DNA of 32,617 nucleotides from Streptomyces gardneri (GTDB taxonomy: Bacteria; Actinomycetota; Actinomycetes; Streptomycetales; Streptomycetaceae): positions 1 to 32,617 of the forward strand of contig NZ_BJMN01000073.1 in assembly GCF_006539185.1 (NCBI RefSeq), read 5' to 3'. Positions 1 to 7,745 of this stretch are shown one piece after another (position 1 is the first letter of the stretch; the number at the start of each line of letters is the position of its first letter). The translations under genes and the position numbers were made by a program. The notes below the pieces were generated by a model. That model saw only the letters and a list, made by a program, of their open reading frames with translations. It searched no databases and had not been told where the DNA came from.

Positions 1-682
<682 letters not shown>

Positions 683-696
683 GACTGTGCTGCTCC

Positions 697-840
697 TCAA
701 GTGATTCGGGTGCGAGGGTCGATTGAAGGCGCAGGGCACCACGGCAGGGCCCTGGGCACACGAATGCCCGGGGTTTCCACGGTGCCGTCGTCGGAGGCCC
801 TCTCTCCCTCGGCCGGTCCGCTGGACCGCCCGACCGCCAT
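697..840 (-). CDS. Possible short upstream ORF in the ahcY leader
   Basis: A 47-codon ORF starts at ATG 840-838 (MAVGRSSGPAEGERAS...) and stops at TGA 699-697. The stop lies inside the GAGGAG ribosome site of ahcY, a layout that would couple its translation to ahcY. Third positions are GC-rich in the first two thirds and poorer at the end. No clear Shine-Dalgarno precedes the ATG. A TAGATT hexamer (866-871) fits a sigma-HrdB -10 and would put a transcript start about 20 nt upstream of the ATG, but no good -35 is seen. I do not recognise the peptide. It may be a leader peptide or a chance ORF. Confidence 0.3.
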   Translation of the reverse strand: MAVGRSSGPAEGERASDDGTVETPGIRVPRALPWCPAPSIDPRTRIT

Positions 841-969
841 CAGCAGCGACGTCTGGCTGATCTCGAATCTACACCGGACGGCGCTGCGGCTGCAGTCCGC
901 ATCGGAGGTAGGTCGGGCGGGATCCGGTCAGTACTGGCGGGTTCTGGCTTGATCGCCTCGGTGCGCACG

Positions 970-1001
970 AGGCCCCCGGGACCGAGAGGTCGCGGGGGCC
1001 T
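970..1001 (-). terminator. Hairpin terminator after the CDF transporter gene
   Basis: The 9-bp arms AGGCCCCCG (970-978) and CGGGGGCCT (993-1001) enclose a second stem GACC-GAGA-GGTC (980-991), giving one long GC-rich hairpin. There is no U-tract, as is usual in Streptomyces. It lies 36 nt beyond the stop of the transporter gene and upstream of ahcY, so it probably ends the manA-transporter transcript. Confidence 0.8.
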
Positions 1002-1037
1002 GGTGATGGCGGGATCTGCGGCGCCGCCGTGGTGGGC

Positions 1038-2006
1038 TCAGTGGGCGGCGGGGCCGCCCGGTGCCTTGGCCGGGTTCTCGCCGGCTGCGGCGGCCGACTC
1101 GCTGAAGATGTCCGGCTCCAGGTAGATCACGCGGGCGATCGGGACCGCCGCGCGGATGCGCTCCTCGGCGGCGTTGATTGCGTTCGCCACCTCGCTCGCC
1201 GTCTCGTCGTGGCGGACCGCGACCTTGGCCGCGACGAGGAGCTCCTCGGGACCGAGGTGGAGGGTGCGCATGTGGATGAGGCGGGTGACGGTGTCGCCGT
1301 CGACGACCGCCGCCTCGATCTTCTTGACCTCGTCGACACCGGCGGACTCGCCGAGGAGCAGCGACTTGGTCTCGGCCGCGAGCACGATCGCGATCACGAT
1401 GAGCAGGACGCCGATGCAGAGGGTGCCGATGCCGTCCCAGACGCCGTCGCCGGTGGCGAGGGCGAGGCCGACGCCGCCGAGGGCGAGCACGAGGCCGACG
1501 AGGGCGCCGAGGTCTTCGAGGAGGACGACGGGGAGCTCGGGGGCCTTCGCCCTGCGGACGAAGTTCGTCCAGGAGAGGCCGCCGCGGATGGCGTTCGACT
1601 CCTTGATGGCCGTACGGAAGGAGAAGGACTCGGCGATGATCGCGAAGACGAGGACGCCGACCGGCCAGTACCAGGCCTCGATGGGGTGCGGGTGCTTGAT
1701 CTTCTCGTAGCCCTCGTAGATGGCGAACATGCCACCGACGGAGAAGAGCACGATCGAGACGAGGAAGGCGTAGATGTAGCGCTCGCGGCCGTAGCCGAAC
1801 GGGTGCTGCGGGGTCGCTTCGCGCTGGGCCTTCTTGCCGCCGAGGAGCAGCAGCCCCTGGTTGCCGGAGTCGGCGAGCGAGTGCACGCTCTCCGCGAGCA
1901 TCGAGGACGACCCACTGAAGATAAACGCCACGAACTTGGCTACGGCGATCGCGAGGTTGGCGGCGAGTGCCGCCACGATCGCCTTGGTTCCGCCTGACGC
2001 GCTCAT
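1038..2006 (-). CDS. Cation diffusion facilitator (CDF) family transporter
   Basis: Inner-membrane protein of 322 aa, predicted to export divalent metal ions (Zn2+, Mn2+ or similar) by proton antiport. The N-terminus is hydrophobic (AIVAALAANLAIAVAKFVAF) and is followed by the CDF signature SSSMLAESVHSLADSGNQ (about 33-50) with the HxxxD metal pair. Further membrane helices lie at about 80-98, 115-125, 165-185 and 195-210. The second metal-site helix reads LLEDLGALVG, with Glu-Asp in place of the usual His-x3-Asp, as in the SLC30A9-like branch. A soluble cytoplasmic domain follows (IRAAVPIARVIYLEPD). The ATG at 2006 follows AAGGGA. It lies 66 nt downstream of manA and is probably co-transcribed. 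Metal specificity cannot be read from the sequence. Confidence 0.92.
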   Translation of the reverse strand: MSASGGTKAIVAALAANLAIAVAKFVAFIFSGSSSMLAESVHSLADSGNQGLLLLGGKKAQREATPQHPFGYGRERYIYAFLVSIVLFSVGGMFAIYEGYEKIKHPHPIEAWYWPVGVLVFAIIAESFSFRTAIKESNAIRGGLSWTNFVRRAKAPELPVVLLEDLGALVGLVLALGGVGLALATGDGVWDGIGTLCIGVLLIVIAIVLAAETKSLLLGESAGVDEVKKIEAAVVDGDTVTRLIHMRTLHLGPEELLVAAKVAVRHDETASEVANAINAAEERIRAAVPIARVIYLEPDIFSESAAAAGENPAKAPGGPAAH

Positions 2007-2072
2007 GGGTGTACGAGGTCCCTTCGTCGGTGCTCCGGCTCTTTCGCCGCGGTTCGGCCGGTCATTCTCGCA

Positions 2073-3224
2073 TCAGGCAACGACGGTGGCGCGAAAGACC
2101 GTACCCGCACCGGACAGTTCGGTCTTCTCGCCCGCCGGGACGAAGACGGACTCACCGGGGGCGAGGGTGACCTCGCCGGCCTTCGGGCGGCCCGCGACGG
2201 AGAGCAGGATCTGCGGGGTCGGGGCGGTGACGTCGCTCGGGGCGGCTCCCTCGGCCCGTACGAAACGGGAGAGGCGGAACTCGTCGATCGGGGTGTCGTA
2301 GACCTCCTCCCCGGAGGGGGAGGCCTCGGGGCGCAGTACGGCGGGGTCGTTCGACTCGAAGCGGACGACCCGCAGGAGTTCGGCGACGTCGACGTGCTTG
2401 GGGGTGAGGCCGCAGCGCAGCACGTTGTCGGAGTTGGCCATGATCTCGACGCCCATGCCGTCGAAGTAGGCGTGCGGCACCCCCGCGCCCAGGTAGAGCG
2501 CCTCGCCCGGCTGGAGCCGGACGTGGTTGAGGAGCATGGCGGCGATGACTCCGGGGTCGCCGGGGAAGTGGTGCGCGAGGTCGGCGAAGGGCGCGTGGTC
2601 GCCGCCCAGTCGGTCCGCGGCGGCCGCCGCCTCGGCGACGGTGTGCGCCATCTCCTCGCGGTCGGCCGTCAGCAGGGCCGTCAGGACCTCGCGCAGCGCC
2701 GCCTCTTCGGGGTGGGCGTGGAGGAGGTCCACGTACGGCTTGAGGGAGTCGACGCCCAGGGCCGCGATGAGGTCGGCGGCCGCGGTGGGGGCGCGGAAAC
2801 CGCACAGTCCCTCGAAGGGGGTGAGGGCGCAGATCAGCTCGGGCTTGTGGTTCGCGTCCTTGTAGGTGCGGTGCGGGGCATCGACCGGGATGCCCGCGGC
2901 CTCCTCCGCGGCGAAGCCCGCGCGGGCCTGGTCGAGGTCGGGGTGGACCTGGAGGGAGAGCGGGGCGCCCGCGGCGAGCACCTTGAGCAGGAAGGGGAGG
3001 CGCGGGCCGAACTTCTCCACGGCGGGCTTGCCCAGTTCGCGTACCGGGTCGGCGGCGACGACCTCGTTGAGCGGGCCGCGCTCGGTGCGGGAGGGGGCGC
3101 CGGGATGGGCGCCCATCCACATCTCGGCCTGGGGCTCGCCGGTGGGGGCGACGCCGAGGAGTTCGGGGATGGCCGTCGGGGATCCCCAGGCGTAGGGGCG
3201 GACGGTGTTGACGAGGCGGTCCAT
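2073..3224 (-). CDS. manA: Mannose-6-phosphate isomerase, class I
   Basis: Zn-dependent cytosolic enzyme that interconverts fructose-6-phosphate and mannose-6-phosphate, the entry to GDP-mannose synthesis. The 383-aa length is normal for type I enzymes. Visible motifs are the N-terminal YAWGSPTAIPELLG, the metal-site segments QAEMWMGAHPGAPS (about 32-45) and LSLQVHPDLDQA (about 92-104), and the cupin segment PGEALYLGAGVPHAYFDGMGVEIMANSDNVLRCGLTPKHVD (about 240-280) carrying the remaining Zn ligands and the catalytic Arg. The ATG at 3224 follows GAGGAG with GCTGGCAGGCATC between them. It sits between the TobH-like gene and the transporter gene on the same strand; the 168-nt gap upstream is C-rich and G-poor in the RNA sense. 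Confident call. Confidence 0.96.
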   Translation of the reverse strand: MDRLVNTVRPYAWGSPTAIPELLGVAPTGEPQAEMWMGAHPGAPSRTERGPLNEVVAADPVRELGKPAVEKFGPRLPFLLKVLAAGAPLSLQVHPDLDQARAGFAAEEAAGIPVDAPHRTYKDANHKPELICALTPFEGLCGFRAPTAAADLIAALGVDSLKPYVDLLHAHPEEAALREVLTALLTADREEMAHTVAEAAAAADRLGGDHAPFADLAHHFPGDPGVIAAMLLNHVRLQPGEALYLGAGVPHAYFDGMGVEIMANSDNVLRCGLTPKHVDVAELLRVVRFESNDPAVLRPEASPSGEEVYDTPIDEFRLSRFVRAEGAAPSDVTAPTPQILLSVAGRPKAGEVTLAPGESVFVPAGEKTELSGAGTVFRATVVA

Positions 3225-3392
3225 GATGCCTGCCAGCTCCTCGGAGTCGTGACGGATGGTGAGGGGTGTCGGATGACAGGTGACAGGGGGCGGGTGACGG
3301 GTGGGTGACCGGGCGGGGGGCCGGGTGGTGACGGGGTGATGGACGCGGTGGGTGTGGGAGGGGTTGCGGGTGGGGCCGTGTGATGTGGACGG

Positions 3393-4547
3393 TCAGTGGG
3401 TGCCGTGGTCCGGGCGGCCCGGGGTCGCCAGGGCGAGGTAGACGGCGGCGAAGTCGGTCACGGCGAGCAGTTCGGCCAGGGTTTCGAGGTCGCCGCCCTC
3501 CTCCGGCTCCAGTTCGCTGATCGCCGTCTCGTGGCCGAGGGCCAGCTCCCTCGCCGCCGGGGCCGCGGTCAGGCCGCCCGGCTTGTCGCGCAGCAGGACG
3601 ACCCTGGCGCGCAGCGCCTGCGACTCCTCCACCCGGTCACGGAAGAAGTCCTCGGGGTCCGCGCCCGCCGCGTAGTCACCCGCGAGGAGCACGCCGTGCG
3701 CGGGCAGGGCCTCCGGGAGTTCCGCGGCGAGCGCGGGCAGGCCGGCGAGCTCGGCCAGGACGCTCGCGAAGCGGCGGCCGGCGGGGCCCGCGGCGCTGCC
3801 CTCGGTCCAGATCAGCGGGAGCGAGTCGGCCAGTTCGGCCGCGAGCGTCTTGGCCGGGTTGCTGTACGTGGCGATGGCGGGGCCGCAGCGTTCGGCCGTC
3901 CGGTCGAGACGGTCGGCGACCTTCTCCAGGGCCTCCGGCGGCGCGTCGACCAGGCCGACGCGGTCGAGGAGGGCGAGCAGCGGGGTGAACAGGGCCCACA
4001 GGGCGCCCGGGCTCGCGGCGAGGCTCTCCGCGTACTCGTCAGGCGACTCGTTCGGGGCGGTGGCCATCGGGACGAACAGGCCGTGCGAGCCGCCGACCGC
4101 CTCGGCGAGCGGGGAGGCCTTGGGGGCGACGGCGACGACCGTGATGCCGCGGCGGTACGCCTGCTCGGCGAGGAGCGCGAGGCCGGGTTCCGAGCCGTCC
4201 GTGGTGGGCAGCAGGAGCAGGTCGACCGAGCCCGCCCAGCCGGGCAGGGCCCAGCGCAGGGCGCCCGCCGCGGGCGCGACGCCGGTCGGCTGGAGCCGTA
4301 CGACGGGGGCCGAGGCTCCCGCGAGGGCGCCGATCAGGTCCGCGACGCCCGCGGCCGCGGTGCCGGGGCCCGCCACCAGGACCGCGCGGGGGCGGCCCTC
4401 TGGGTGCAGATCGGCGATGCCCGCCTCGCTCGCGTGGCGGGCGGCCGTCCGTACCCGGGCTCCTGCTTCGGCTGCGCCGCGCAGGAGGCCGCGGCGGTCG
4501 GCCAGGGCGAGGGCGTCCGGTGCGTCGAGGAGGGTCTCGTCGAGCAT
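3393..4547 (-). CDS. TobH-like SIS-domain protein, related to bifunctional phosphoglucose/phosphomannose isomerases
   Basis: A 384-aa soluble protein. It has two sugar-isomerase-like halves: an N-terminal SIS-like fold (RAVLVAGPGTAAAGVADLIG at about 55-75, VDLLLLPTTDGSEPG at about 108-122) and a PGI/PMI-type C-terminal half (ATYSNPAKTLAAELADSLPLIWTEG at about 225-250, then FFRDRVEESQALRARVVLLRD). In mycobacteria the homologue next to manA and pmmA is called TobH. The classic catalytic motifs of the true bifunctional isomerases are not obvious, so activity is uncertain. Its position between manB and manA suggests a role in hexose-phosphate or GDP-mannose supply, which is inference. The ATG at 4547 begins LDETLLDAPDALALADRRGLL. 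Confidence 0.8.
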   Translation of the reverse strand: MLDETLLDAPDALALADRRGLLRGAAEAGARVRTAARHASEAGIADLHPEGRPRAVLVAGPGTAAAGVADLIGALAGASAPVVRLQPTGVAPAAGALRWALPGWAGSVDLLLLPTTDGSEPGLALLAEQAYRRGITVVAVAPKASPLAEAVGGSHGLFVPMATAPNESPDEYAESLAASPGALWALFTPLLALLDRVGLVDAPPEALEKVADRLDRTAERCGPAIATYSNPAKTLAAELADSLPLIWTEGSAAGPAGRRFASVLAELAGLPALAAELPEALPAHGVLLAGDYAAGADPEDFFRDRVEESQALRARVVLLRDKPGGLTAAPAARELALGHETAISELEPEEGGDLETLAELLAVTDFAAVYLALATPGRPDHGTH

Positions 4548-4613
4548 GTGGCGGTGCCTCCCGGGTGGGGCGGAATGGTGGTGTGCGGGATGGGGGCGGG
4601 TCCTGGCGGTGCG

Positions 4614-4663
4614 CCCTGTCTATGGCAGGGCTTGTGTGGTCCTGCTATGGCAGGGCTTGTGTG
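4614..4663. repeat. Pair of 19-bp direct repeats, each forming a small hairpin
   Basis: CTATGGCAGGGCTTGTGTG occurs at 4620-4638 and 4645-4663 with a 25-bp period. Each copy also closes a 5-bp stem with its flank: CCCTG-(7)-CAGGG at 4614-4630 and CCTGC-TATG-GCAGG at 4641-4654. They lie about 65-115 bp upstream of the TobH-like start, so they could be operator or leader elements; function unknown. Confidence 0.7.
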
Positions 4664-4929
4664 TTCCCGCCCGTACTCGTGCGGCTGGGTCGACAGAGGT
4701 GCGGGCCGTCATGGGGGTGGTACCCGCCATCGGCGACGAACCCTCCGGAGACGGCGAACCGTCCGGAGACGGCGGTCGGGCCGGGCGGCGACGGCGGGTG
4801 TGCGGTCGGATCGCCTCGGCGCCAGTGCCGTGGGCGTGTGCCGCCGCGGGGGGTGAATGCGGGGCTGCTCCCTGCCGGGTCGCGATGGCCGAGTGGGTGG
4901 GGCTCGCGGTGACCGCAGGGCGTCCTGGG

Positions 4930-5195
4930 CGGGGTGGCACGTCGCGGTGGCTCGGCGCGGGCGGCGCCGTGTGACACCTCCGGCAGGCCGACCCGGCACG
5001 GCCCTCCCGGCCGGGCGGCACCGGCAGGCGTCGCAGGCCGGGCTGTACCGCGGGGCGGTGGTGGAGCCTCGGGGCCGGGAGCGCCGCGAGCCGTCCCGCG
5101 TCGGGGGGCGTCACGAGAGGGCGCGAGCGGGGAGGTACCGCTGGGCCTCCCGCTCCGGGTGGCGTCACAGCGCTTCCCGCCCCGGGCGGTGCCGC
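4930..5195 (-). repeat. Degenerate 27-nt tandem repeat region
   Basis: Read on the minus strand, the sequence shows recurring units such as GTGACGCCACCCGGAGCGGG and GTGACGCCCCCCGACGCGGG, exactly 54 nt apart, with a related copy GGCACCGCCCGGGGCGGG 25 nt upstream of the first. When conceptually translated, a Pro-Pro pair recurs every 9 residues (four times in a row, then less regularly), confirming a 27-nt period. Copies are strongly diverged, as in an old, eroded minisatellite. Confidence 0.55.
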
Positions 5196-5252
5196 TGAGT
5201 GGGCCGCGTCGGGGCGGGGTGGATCGGGGCTCGGGTGGGAGAGCACCGTGGG

Positions 5253-5435
5253 TCAGGCCGGGCGGCGGGCCTCGTCGGTGAGGAGGACCGGGATGCCGTC
5301 GCGGACCGGGTACGCGAGGCCGCAGTCCGTGCCGGTGCAGACCAGTTCGGGGGTCTCGTCCGCCGTGCGGTCGTTCAGCGGAGCGTGGCACGCGGGGCAG
5401 GCCAGGATCTCCAGGAGGCCGGCTTCGAGCGGCAT
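5253..5435 (-). CDS. Trm112-like small zinc-binding protein
   Basis: A 60-aa protein of the Trm112/YcaR-like family. It has two zinc knuckle halves: LLEILACPACHAPL (CxxC, about 7-20) and LVCTGTDCGLAYPVRDGIPVLLTDEA (about 30-56), the latter with the family's Y-P-(I/V)-x-x-G-I-P-(V/I)-L signature. Trm112 proteins are small partners that activate or stabilise methyltransferases and other enzymes; the bacterial role is less defined. The start at 5435 has AAGGGACACCCC just upstream. It follows manB on the same strand but a terminator-like hairpin separates them. Confidence 0.88.
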   Translation of the reverse strand: MPLEAGLLEILACPACHAPLNDRTADETPELVCTGTDCGLAYPVRDGIPVLLTDEARRPA

Positions 5436-5491
5436 GGGGTGTCCCTTCGAACAAACGGTGGTGGTGCTGCCCTTCGGGCCAGGTCAGCCTA

Positions 5492-5545
5492 CCGCCGGGG
5501 AACGGGGGGCGCGGCTCGGTGGCCGGTCCCTCCGTCCCCCGGCGG
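5492..5545 (-). terminator. Long-loop hairpin after manB
   Basis: CCGCCGGGGAACGG (5492-5505) and CCGTCCCCCGGCGG (5532-5545) are complementary over 14 positions with one mismatch, around a 26-nt loop. It begins 7 nt beyond the manB stop codon, which is where a rho-independent terminator would be expected. Confidence 0.65.
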
Positions 5546-5552
5546 GGTGATG

Positions 5553-6920
5553 TCAGCCGGTCGCGCGGACCAGGGCCAGGACCTCGTCGCGGATCTTGGT
5601 CATGGTGGCCTCGTCGCGGGCCTCGACGTTGAGGCGGAGCAGCGGCTCGGTGTTGGAGGCGCGGAGGTTGAACCACCAGTCGGCGGAGGTGACGGTGAGG
5701 CCGTCGAGGTCGTCGAAGGTGACCCCGTCGACGGCGGCGTACGTCGCCTTGACCTTCGCCGTGCTGGCCGTCTGGTCGGCGACCGTGGAGTTGATCTCGC
5801 CCGAGGAGGCGTAGCGGTCGTAGACGGAGACCAGGTCGGACAGCGTGCCGTCCTGGCCGCCGAGGGCCGCCAGGACGTGGAGCGCGGCGAGCATGCCCGT
5901 GTCCGCGTTCCAGAAGTCCTTGAAGTAGTAGTGCGCCGAGTGCTCGCCACCGAAGATGGCGCCGGTCTTGGCCATCTCCTCCTTGATGAAGGAGTGGCCG
6001 ACGCGGGTGCGGACGGGGGCGCCGCCGTGCTCGCGGACGACCTCGGGCACGGACCAGGAGGTGATCAGGTTGTGGATGATCGTTCCGCCGGGGTTCTTGG
6101 CGAGTTCGCGGGCGGCGACGAGGGCCGTGATCGCGGACGGGGAGACCGGCTCGCCGCGCTCGTCGACGACGAAGCAGCGGTCGGCGTCGCCGTCGAAGGC
6201 GAGGCCGAGGTCGGCGCCCTCGGCGAGGACGCGGGCCTGCAGGTCGACGATGTTCTTCGGGTCGAGCGGGTTGGCCTCGTGGTTCGGGAAGGTGCCGTCG
6301 AGCTCGAAGTACATGGGGACGGTGTCGAGCGGGAGGCCCTCGAAGACGGTGGGGACGGTGTGGCCGCCCATGCCGTTGCCCGCGTCGACGACGACCTTCA
6401 GCGGGCGGATGCCGGTGAGGTCGACCAGGCCCTTGAGGTGGGCGGCGTAGTCGTCGAGGGTCTCGCGCTCGGTGATCGTGCCGGGGGTGGCGGCGGCCTC
6501 CGGGGCGCCGGTCTCCGTCCACTCCTCGGCGAGGGCGCGGATGTCGGCGAGGCCGGTGTCCTGGCCCACGGGAGCGGCGCCCGCGCGGCACATCTTGATG
6601 CCGTTGTACTGGGCCGGGTTGTGGGAGGCCGTGAACATCGCGCCCGGCAGACCGAGGCTGCCCGAGGCGAAGTACAGCTGGTCGGTGGAGCAGAGCCCGA
6701 TGAGGGTGACGTCGGCGCCGAGGCGGGCCGCGCCACGCGCGAAGGCGGCCGAGAGGCCGGGCGACGAGGGGCGCATGTCGTGGCCGACGACGATCGCGTC
6801 CGCGTCCGTCACCCGTACGAAGGCGGCGCCGAAGAGCTCGGCGAGCTTCTCGTCCCACTGGTCCGGTACCACTCCGCGGACGTCGTACGCCTTCACGATC
6901 TGCGACAGATCGGCAGTCAC
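5553..6920 (-). CDS. manB: Phosphomannomutase/phosphoglucomutase
   Basis: Cytosolic alpha-D-phosphohexomutase that converts mannose-6-phosphate to mannose-1-phosphate (and probably the glucose pair). All four family sites are present: the phosphoserine loop MFTASHNPAQYNGIK (about 98-112), the Mg2+ loop FDGDADRCFVVDERG, the sugar-recognition loop FGGEHSAHYYFKDFW, and the C-terminal phosphate-binding RASNTEPLLRLNVEA. The start is the GTG at 6920 (VTADLSQIVKAYDVRG), because AGGAGG lies 8 nt upstream; the frame stays open nine codons further, to an ATG at 6947 that lacks such a site. Length 455 aa is normal. With ManA and the ManC-like protein it completes the GDP-mannose pathway. Confidence 0.96.
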   Translation of the reverse strand: MTADLSQIVKAYDVRGVVPDQWDEKLAELFGAAFVRVTDADAIVVGHDMRPSSPGLSAAFARGAARLGADVTLIGLCSTDQLYFASGSLGLPGAMFTASHNPAQYNGIKMCRAGAAPVGQDTGLADIRALAEEWTETGAPEAAATPGTITERETLDDYAAHLKGLVDLTGIRPLKVVVDAGNGMGGHTVPTVFEGLPLDTVPMYFELDGTFPNHEANPLDPKNIVDLQARVLAEGADLGLAFDGDADRCFVVDERGEPVSPSAITALVAARELAKNPGGTIIHNLITSWSVPEVVREHGGAPVRTRVGHSFIKEEMAKTGAIFGGEHSAHYYFKDFWNADTGMLAALHVLAALGGQDGTLSDLVSVYDRYASSGEINSTVADQTASTAKVKATYAAVDGVTFDDLDGLTVTSADWWFNLRASNTEPLLRLNVEARDEATMTKIRDEVLALVRATG

Positions 6921-7022
6921 GGATCCACCCTCCTGAGTTCTCGGCACGCGTGTGCGGCGCGTGTAGGAACGCCAAAACTACCCGGAGCGGATCGGGGGTA
7001 CGCGGACGGTGGCCGGTTGGCG

Positions 7023-7406
7023 TCAGTTGTCGGGCGAACGGAGCACCCTGAGGTGCCCGCGGCGGCCGACCTCCATGGGGTCTCCGCCTCGGCCTCCGCC
7101 GCCCTTGCCGCCGGCCTCGGCCGCGCGCTCGTGGGGGCGGGCCGCTTCCCGTACCGCGTTGGCCAGGGCTTCGAGGTCGTCACCGCTGGGGCGGGCGGGG
7201 GCGGAACCGTCGGTGAGCCGCACCACCTCCCAGCCGCGTGGCGCGGTGAGGCGCTCGCTGTGCTCGGCGCACAGGTCGTAGCAGTGGGGCTCGGCGTAGG
7301 TGGCGAGCGGGCCGAGGACCGCAGTCGAGTCGGCATAGACGTACGTCAGTGTCGCGACGGCAGGGCGGCCGCACGCAGTGCGCGAACAGCGACGTACAGG
7401 GCTCAC
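7023..7406 (-). CDS. DUF3499 family protein
   Basis: A 127-aa actinobacterial protein of unknown function. The conserved part is VSPVRRCSRTACGRPAVATL, then TYVYADSTAVLGPLATYAEPHCYDLCAEHSERLTAPRGWEVVRL. The four Cys plus His residues (C7, C12, then HCYDLCAEH) look like a zinc site. The C-terminus is Gly/Arg-rich and variable. I chose the GTG at 7406: no other start codon is in frame near the conserved region, and TACCGT (7415-7420) sits 8 nt upstream, so the mRNA may be leaderless. It is divergent from the metallopeptidase-like gene, a neighbour pair conserved in actinobacteria. Confidence 0.85.
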   Translation of the reverse strand: MSPVRRCSRTACGRPAVATLTYVYADSTAVLGPLATYAEPHCYDLCAEHSERLTAPRGWEVVRLTDGSAPARPSGDDLEALANAVREAARPHERAAEAGGKGGGGRGGDPMEVGRRGHLRVLRSPDN

Positions 7407-7742
7407 GACGTTGGACGGTACCGCACTCTTGACCGGGCCGCGACGACTCTCCCTCAGGTCACTCCCCCGTGTCGCGCTGTGACCTCCGACACCCCCGTTC
7501 GTGTCGCGGCGGCGCTGACCTGCGCGGGAGGGGGCCCACGGCGAGAGGGGCAGGAGGCGATCCGGACAGTCGGGGATACAAATCCGGTCAACCACGGCCA
7601 GATGGCCGATCGCGACACGCTGTCGATTCAGGCGCGCGGGCGGTCGGAATGTTCAGGTTTCGACAGTCGGGGTGGTCGCTCGGGGAAACGTGGCGAGGAT
7701 CCGCCACGGTGCGGAAACACCGAGGAGGGTTACGCTGCGTCA
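7407..7742. promoter_or_regulatory. Divergent intergenic region between DUF3499 and metallopeptidase genes
   Basis: This 336-bp region must carry promoters for both genes. TACCGT (7415-7420, minus) and TACGCT (7731-7736, plus) match the TAnnnT -10 pattern and lie 8 and 6 nt from the nearest start codons. An inverted repeat AGGTCAC (7456-7462) / GTGACCT (7479-7485) with centres 23 bp apart could be an operator. I see no clear -35 boxes and no small gene. Confidence 0.45.
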
Positions 7743-7745
7743 GTG

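Larger units (their letters stand above)
4548..5252. other. 705-bp non-coding stretch with degenerate repeats
   Basis: No convincing gene lies between the TobH-like and Trm112-like genes. The longest ORFs are Pro/Arg-rich and lack any family motif. The stretch holds three repeat types: two 19-bp copies of CTATGGCAGGGCTTGTGTG (4620-4638, 4645-4663), two copies of TCCGGAGACGGCG (4744-4756, 4762-4774), and a degenerate 27-nt periodic array (about 4930-5195). No obvious promoter is visible, although the TobH-like gene must be transcribed from this side. Confidence 0.6.

Noticed and set aside
683..870. SAH riboswitch upstream of ahcY
   Set aside because: I looked for the conserved SAH-riboswitch core and did not find it; only a small GGGCA/TGCCC hairpin and a short ORF are present.
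4620..5246. 208-codon minus-strand ORF in the gap between Trm112-like and TobH-like genes
   Set aside because: Pro/Arg/Ala-rich product generated by the degenerate repeats, no ribosome site and no domain.
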